DNA from: Ephemerocybe angulata
Taxonomy: Eukaryota; Basidiomycota; Agaricomycetes; Agaricales; Psathyrellaceae
Assembly: GCA_013368325.1 (NCBI GenBank)
Contig: JAACJK010000227.1
Coordinates: 248,001-312,000, forward strand
Length of the DNA: 64,000 nucleotides
Reading direction: 5' to 3'
Of this stretch, positions 58,991-64,000 are shown one piece after another. The notes beneath the pieces were generated by a model. The model did no database searches. It was given only the letters and a program-made list of their open reading frames with translations, and was not told where the DNA came from. How positions within the stretch are numbered: the stretch's first letter is position 1; each line of letters begins with the position of its first letter. The translations under genes and the position numbers were made by a program.

Positions 58991-60325
58991 TTACCAGCTC
59001 CACGTGTTCTTTCCCAGAGCACTCTCCGCACCGTCCCTCTCCGCCCCGTCCGCGTCAATCTCCGCACCGTCTCTCTCCGCACCGTCCCTCTCTGCACCAT
59101 CCCTCTCCTGACTCGGCGCCATCATCAACAGAGCCGGTCCCGCAACCATATTATCATCCCTAACCGACGACCCGTCCCCCTTGACGATAGAAAGCCACAC
59201 AGCGCCCTTCCCATCGACGTTCTGGGGCACAGTCACAGAGAAGCTACCATCGGCGTTCCCGACCAGAGGATACATATCCGTGTCCATCCCGGTTCTGAAT
59301 CCAGCGAAAAGGGTATCGTCCGGGGTGTAGAGGGTGTTGGGGAACGAGATGGAGATGCTCTGGCCTGGGTAGACGGTGTCGGGGAGGGTGAGGACGGGCC
59401 AGTCTACCAGGCCGGCGGGGAAGATGTCTTCGGGGGCGATGCCGGGTGGGCAGCCGGTGACGTAGAGACCGGCGATTGTCCAGGTGTCGTTCATAGAGGA
59501 AGGATACTAGGCGCGCAACAGGCACCCCAGGTCAGTACAATTAAAAGTGTGAGGGGATGAATGGACCTCACCTCAAAACTGATATCCGCCAAGTCTTGGT
59601 ACTTGACCGCAGTGCTGATCCAGGAAGCATATCGTGCTTCGACGCCGAGCATCTTGCCAAAAGCAGTCGTATATATCTAAGTGATAGATAGTCACATTTA
59701 GCACATCGCAGCCAGAGGGATAAAGAAATACTCACATTTGACTGGCTACGATCAAGGGCTCCGACGTAGGTTGAGACCGCAAGCGCCTGAATCGCCTCAC
59801 TCATGTTGATGAAATCTTCGGGCGTTTTGACCGGGCTAGGAATGCGCAGGAATCAGGATAGAGATAGAGTGAGCGCCCAGTCCCCAGGAGGTCGAGTCTT
59901 GGAGTGGATAGCTACTCACAAAGCGTAGTCGCAACCCGCAGTGTAATCGGGATGCCCGAGGTTGGTGATCTCTCCGACGAGGTAGTCGCTATGCGCCTTC
60001 GCACTCTTAAGCACCTGCTCGTACCCGCGGCGCACGCTGTCTGGGTGCCCCGCGCTGCGGAAGTCGTCTGCGGAGAGGAGGGACAAGGAGGAGTCGTAGA
60101 ACGACACGGCGAGCTGTTCGAGGGATAAGGCGTAGACGAGGAAGCGGGAGTCTGAGGGGAGTGAATAAGTTGATATCACTGTGGAGTTTTGAGTGGGTGG
60201 ATGTGGACGGACGTACTGTAGTCATTGTCTGCCGCAACCTGACGCCGAGCGCTCGAAGCTGTGGGAGCGGCGAGGGTAATTGGGAGCAGGGCCGCGAGAA
60301 GGGTGAGGCAGCGAGAGAGCTTCAT
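58991..60325 (-). CDS. Secreted ferritin-like domain protein, copy 2 (full)
   Basis: Five exons, 60217-60325, 59920-60151, 59736-59835, 59572-59676 and 58991-59506, in phase, giving 353 residues. A signal peptide (MKLSRCLTLLAALLPITLAA) precedes a Ferritin_2-like helical domain (VYALSLEQLAVSFYDSSLS, ADDFRSAGHPDS, KAHSDYLVGEITNLG, then EDFINMSEAIQALAVSTYVG and YASWISTAVKY). These domains are found in Rds1-type stress proteins of fungi. The last exon adds a beta-rich region (WTIAGLYVTGCPPGIAPED, YPGQSISISFPNTLY, GSFSVTVPQNVDGKGAVW). It ends in a charged ERDGAERDGAE repeat. A TATA-like TATAAGAAG lies near 60433. It is divergent from BTB-5. Confidence 0.85.
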
Positions 60326-60717
60326 GATGGCTAATAGAGTAGTGGTGGTGTTGGTATATGTGGCGATGTGCGACAAATGGCAGATAGTGCGGTATGAGTT
60401 CGTATCCTCATTCGCGACGGTCCTCTTCTTATACCGCCCCATCTTGACAGGAGTACTCCTGTCGCCTTTCATTTATTATTGAACTAATGCTAGGGGCCGT
60501 CGTAAAGCTAGGAGTCGTCGTGTACGCGACAGTACAGCAGACCACTAGCTCAGTACTTACTAGAAGTCGAAACGCTTAGGAGTCCCGCGCTCGATCACTA
60601 AGCTGGGTTAACGATCGCGACTGGGTGTGGAAACGGACGTCAGCCCCGTGGGCGTCCTTGATCATGGGGCTATCCCTTGCTTCCAGCATACTCCCAACTA
60701 TATCCTGGGGCACGTCG
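60326..60717. promoter_or_regulatory. Bidirectional promoter, ferritin-like copy 2 / BTB-5
   Basis: 392 bp between two divergent starts. The ferritin side has TATAAGAAG (about 60433, read on minus). The centre holds gtcgtgtacgcgacagtacagcag and gctgggttaacgatcgcgac. The left half is conserved upstream of ferritin-like copy 1 and the right half upstream of BTB-1, which shows that both halves came from one promoter now split in the left block. Confidence 0.7.
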
Positions 60718-61739
60718 ATGAACGAAGAAGCGCAACTTGGTAGCGGACGTGATGCGGCATGTCCAGGTGAGCCTTCCGCGTGTGTGGAAGACTGGGCGCC
60801 ATAGCTTAGCTTCCTCAGTCCCGAACTGCCCCATCCCCATCGACCTGATCCTCAGATCAAGCGATAAAGTCCTCCTCGGGGCACATAAGGCCAATCTCGA
60901 GCACTTCAGCGACGGGTTTCCCAGTGTCGATAGTGTCAGCGATTCCGAGGAGCCTGTTGATCTCACCGAGGACAGCGCGACGCTCAAGCTCTTGCTCGGT
61001 GGGATGCATAAGCAGAAGCTTCCCACTTTATCGGGGTTGGGGAGTAAGCAACTTCTCGCGCTGGCGGAGGCGGGAGAGAAGTACTTCGTGTATGGGGTGA
61101 TGGCGGTTTGTAGCGAGCGTATCCGCGCTGAGTGAGTGATGACAGTGGAGGGATTGGGACTATTGACGATTGTCTTCTAGGTCACGGATGGTCAAGGATG
61201 AGGCGACAGCTGCTACGTACTTTGCTTATGCGGCAAAGTTTGGGTACCTCGAGGTTGCAGATGCAGTGGCGCCCTTCATGATTCCTTTCGACGTTGATAC
61301 CATGTATGGCCGTTTGAAAGGCTACGATGTAGCATTCCTCGCATGGGTGAGTAACTGTTCGTTCCCTGTCTTCAGCGCGTACTGGAGTATACGACTCATG
61401 ATTCATTTATAGATGAGATACAGGGAACAATATTTTGCGATATCCGACATCCTCACACGCAACTATACTGTTCCGGAGTTGTTCAATGTTCTGGGCTTCG
61501 TACCTTGCAGCTCATGGGCGCTTTATCTGAACGGAATCAGGAAAAAACTGCCTATGTCAGTCAAGGGGTATCTCCAGCTGATTGGCGCAAACTTCGACCG
61601 ACTTGAATGGATATTCGATGATCTTCAGGATCTACTCAAGGAGTGCACATGCGAGCGGTGCTCCAGCGCAGCGTGCCGCTGGAAGGAAAAGTGGAAACAG
61701 GCGTCCTTGAATATCAAGCCCTTCAGTAGTTTCGTGTAG
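60718..61739 (+). CDS. BTB/POZ domain protein, BTB-5
   Basis: Four exons, 60718-60766, 60819-61131, 61181-61346 and 61413-61739, in phase, giving 284 residues. It is the closest relative of BTB-1: exons 2-4 have identical lengths and near-identical text (PIPIDLILRSSDKVLLGAHK, NLEHFSDGFPSVDSVSDSEE, LAEAGEKYFVYGVMAVCSER, KGYDVAFLAW). Exon 4 has paired cysteines (CTCERCSSAAC). The start at 60718 is supported by alignment with BTB-1 and BTB-3, where the first exon also ends AACP-G. It shares its upstream region with ferritin-like copy 2. No damage. Confidence 0.87.
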
Positions 61740-62393
61740 AAAGCGGTATCCCAACGATTAAAGCGAGTTTTACTCGTCTCATTCATCCCATACCACGCCG
61801 AGTCATTCCTCGCTCCGAAGTCCAAGTACTATCCCCCACCTTTCGCCCACTTTGCTATTCCGCCATATTTTACTCAAATCTTCTCGTTCCTTTTTGCGTA
61901 TTCGTATTTCAAAACAGTGTATGAGTATGGGCCTCTTTTCTTCCCGAGGAAAAACATGAAGTGGAAGCCATTGAGAAACGACGCTCTGTCACGACTCACG
62001 CTTCCCCCAGTTCGTAACAGGAGTTGGCGAAACTTGGCTGCGGGAAACGCGTGTGACTGGGCGAAGGGCGGGGGTGGGCGAGTGACCGGTCAGTCATAGT
62101 ACGCCATCCAATTTGAAGCTTTCTTGGGGCAGAACCTGGCAGAACCCAACGAATTCGCCTCACCCCTGACGTCACCCTCCCAAGGCTCTGATCCAACGCG
62201 CGCGATTGGCTGATCATTTTCTCTCTGATCCCCGACGGCATCAAAGAAGATCTCATCCTCTCTCCTCTCTCCTCTCCTCCTCCTCCTCCTCCTCCTCCAA
62301 CTCAACCCACTCTAACCACTCACAAAGCCCACAGAACTAGAGCAGAGAAACCAAGAAAACTATAACAGAGAAAACAGCAGAAAACAGCGCCCG
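61740..62393 (+). promoter_or_regulatory. CA copy D promoter and leader
   Basis: 62000-62393 aligns with the inverse of the copy C promoter: a TGACGTCA site (62167-62174), gatccaacgcgcgcgattgg, tgatcatttt, gatccccgacggcatcaaag, then a C/T-rich leader with a (CTC)n run at 62276-62298. 61740-62000 shows no gene. Confidence 0.65.
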
Positions 62394-64000
62394 ATGCCCC
62401 TCCGCACGCTCTTCAACCCATCGCTCTACAGCGCGCCCATCTCCACCGCCAAACTAGTCTTCAAAGCGCCCCTCGCACCGCGCGCCTACGCCAAGCGCGC
62501 GCATAGCACAGCAGCGGGTGCCTCTCTCCCCCTCACATGGCGCGACGCATGGTCCGAGCTCTTCCCCTCCCCGTCTGCTCCCACCGCCTCTCGCTCTGCG
62601 CCTACCAGCCCATCCGCCTGCTGCCCGCACCCGCACCCCTCCTCCTTTAACGCCGACGCCAACTACTGGCACCTCCGTCGCAGCTCCCAACTCCAAGGCG
62701 CACTAGCAGACAAGTTCCACGAGATCGAACAGCTCTACCTCGGCAACGTATCGTACCGCGCGCATGTCGCAGGATAACCCTGGCCTGCTGGAGGGTCTGG
62801 CGTTACGGGGGCAGCGCCCGCCGATTATGATCGTGGATAGTAGGGTGAGGGGGCGATATTAGATGCGGACCCCGGGACGGCGGGGAATAGTGCGAATGTG
62901 TTTGAAGAGGGAGATGTTAGTTCGTGAGTCGTCGGTCTTGTTTTCTTTCTTTCCTTCCTCCTACCTACCTTTCGTTCGTCCTTCCTTTCGTTGTAACTTC
63001 GTGCTTGGGGGAGAGTTGTGAGCGTGGTACTAACGGCTGGTGTGGCAACGCAGTCCTAACCTACGCCGTCGGAACCCTCAAAGTCAAACACGTCGTCATA
63101 ATGGGCCACTACGGCGGCGGCGGCGTCGCAGCGAGCATGGCGCCCCTCCCCGAAGGATACGCCGAGCGCTGGCTCGGGAATGCGACCCTTCCCCCTCTTC
63201 CATCATCATCGTTCTCCCCTGCCTCGTCCTCTGGCGCTTCGACCTCCATTTCCACTTCGGCTTCCGCGTCGACGTCGGGGTCAGGGGCAGATGAGATCCC
63301 CGCGGACCTCGCAGTGCAGCGCTGGATCCTGCCTATCCGCAAGATCTACGAAACGAGTGGCCTGCCGGAGATCCGCGAGCATCGTGAGCGCGTGCAGCGT
63401 CTTATCTCCTCCACTCCGGAATGGAGTAGGGGGCGTGTTGCGCGCGTGCTCATGGGTGCTGAAAAGGTCGAGAACAGCGGGGAGAATGGGATTGGGGAGA
63501 AGGCAGAGATTGGAGAGGTAAAGCTGCATGATGGGGCGTTTAGGGCGCGTGTGGAGGAGAATGTGAAGGCGAATGTGTGGAGGCTTGGGAGGAGTCGGGT
63601 TATTCGGGAGGTGAGTTGGTGTTTTCTCGTTCTTTTCATTCTCGCTCGTTTCGTTTTCGCTTCGCCGTTCCCTATCGTTCGTTTGTTCCTTCGTGGGCGG
63701 CTGTGTCGCCCAAGGATCGCCGCGTAGAACGCATGGTGTGGCCGGGCTACCCTGTGGAGCAGTGACTGTTTTCGCTTCGCGCCGTCGAAGGCTGGTACCC
63801 CTTCGCGCGGGGCACAACACGCTTTTGCGTTGTGTAGATTCCTGCTTGCTTGCTCGTTCGCCCGTTCTGTGGTTCCGTCTCTCATTCGCTCAATACACTT
63901 TCCCTCTACGAACTCCCCAACTAACACCCCCTCCTCCCCTCCCTCTACAGCACCACGAAACCTACACCAAAGCCCTCCACACTTCGGAGCCGCTGCACCC
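62394..64000 (+). pseudogene. Decayed beta-carbonic anhydrase, copy D (runs off the window)
   Basis: The start (MPLRTLFNPSLYS) and the first 120 codons match copy C. Near 62762 two bases are lost (cgcgcgcatg against cgcgcgcgtatg), which shifts the frame into a TAA. Nine bases that would carry the zinc Cys are missing from the VDCSDSR region (about 62840), and a TAG follows. In exon 2 (63052-63611) the frame is open but the second zinc Cys is Gly (HYGGGGV). Splice sites remain good (GTGAGTCG at exon 1, GTGAGT after exon 2, TCTACAG at 63950). Exon 3 begins at 63951 and continues past the window end. Both cysteine ligands are gone, so catalysis is not possible. Decay looks more recent than in copy B. 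Confidence 0.85.

Noticed and set aside
58615..59163. Plus-strand frame rich in Pro, His and Ser
   Set aside because: Its repeat is the antisense of the ERDGAE-coding repeat at the end of ferritin-like copy 2.

Overview
The window looks like a nuclear segment of an Agaricomycete (mushroom-forming basidiomycete). Its genes are cut by many short introns (about 48-95 nt, GTRNGY...YAG). It carries families typical of that group: a TPR-CHAT protein, a Plavaka-type transposase, DUF6698, expanded BTB proteins, a secreted GMC (glucose-methanol-choline) oxidoreductase and a CVNH (cyanovirin-N homology) lectin. No genus can be named from the sequence alone, and I found no rRNA, tRNA or CRISPR. Exon boundaries below were worked out by hand from splice signals, reading phase and comparison between paralogues inside the window.

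Layout. 0.6-7.2 kb: an eight-helix membrane protein and a large 15-repeat TPR-CHAT protein, both on the minus strand. 8.9-13 kb: two decayed beta-carbonic anhydrase (CA) copies arranged head to head. 13.6-15.3 kb: a ubiquitin-like-domain gene whose downstream part is a tandem array of about ten intron-like units separated by 3-nt micro-exons, the most unusual structure here. 17.5-24.3 kb: a ferritin-like gene, an intact CA and a BTB gene. 25.3-27.7 kb: a secreted aryl-alcohol-oxidase-like GMC enzyme. 31.2-39.6 kb: an apparently intact Plavaka transposase (12 exons) and an unrecognised 960-residue gene (10 exons). 40-44 kb: gene-poor DNA with a tandem duplication and two near-perfect hairpins. 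44-49.5 kb: four genes (coiled-coil, Cys-rich, zinc-knuckle/membrane, DUF6698) that look like an accessory cassette. 51-64 kb: four more BTB genes, one truncated BTB gene, a CVNH lectin, a second ferritin-like gene and a fourth, broken CA.

The left block (ferritin-like, CA, BTB at 17.5-24.3 kb) and the right block (ferritin-like, BTB, CA at 59-64 kb) are a segmental duplication. In it the BTB-CA part is inverted relative to the ferritin-like gene, and both breakpoints lie in what is an intact bidirectional promoter in the right copy. Of four CA loci only one keeps an open frame and all zinc ligands. The five full-length BTB paralogues share four-exon structures with nearly fixed exon lengths. 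Together this suggests a fast-evolving, repeat-driven accessory region that still carries a few functional secreted or signalling genes.
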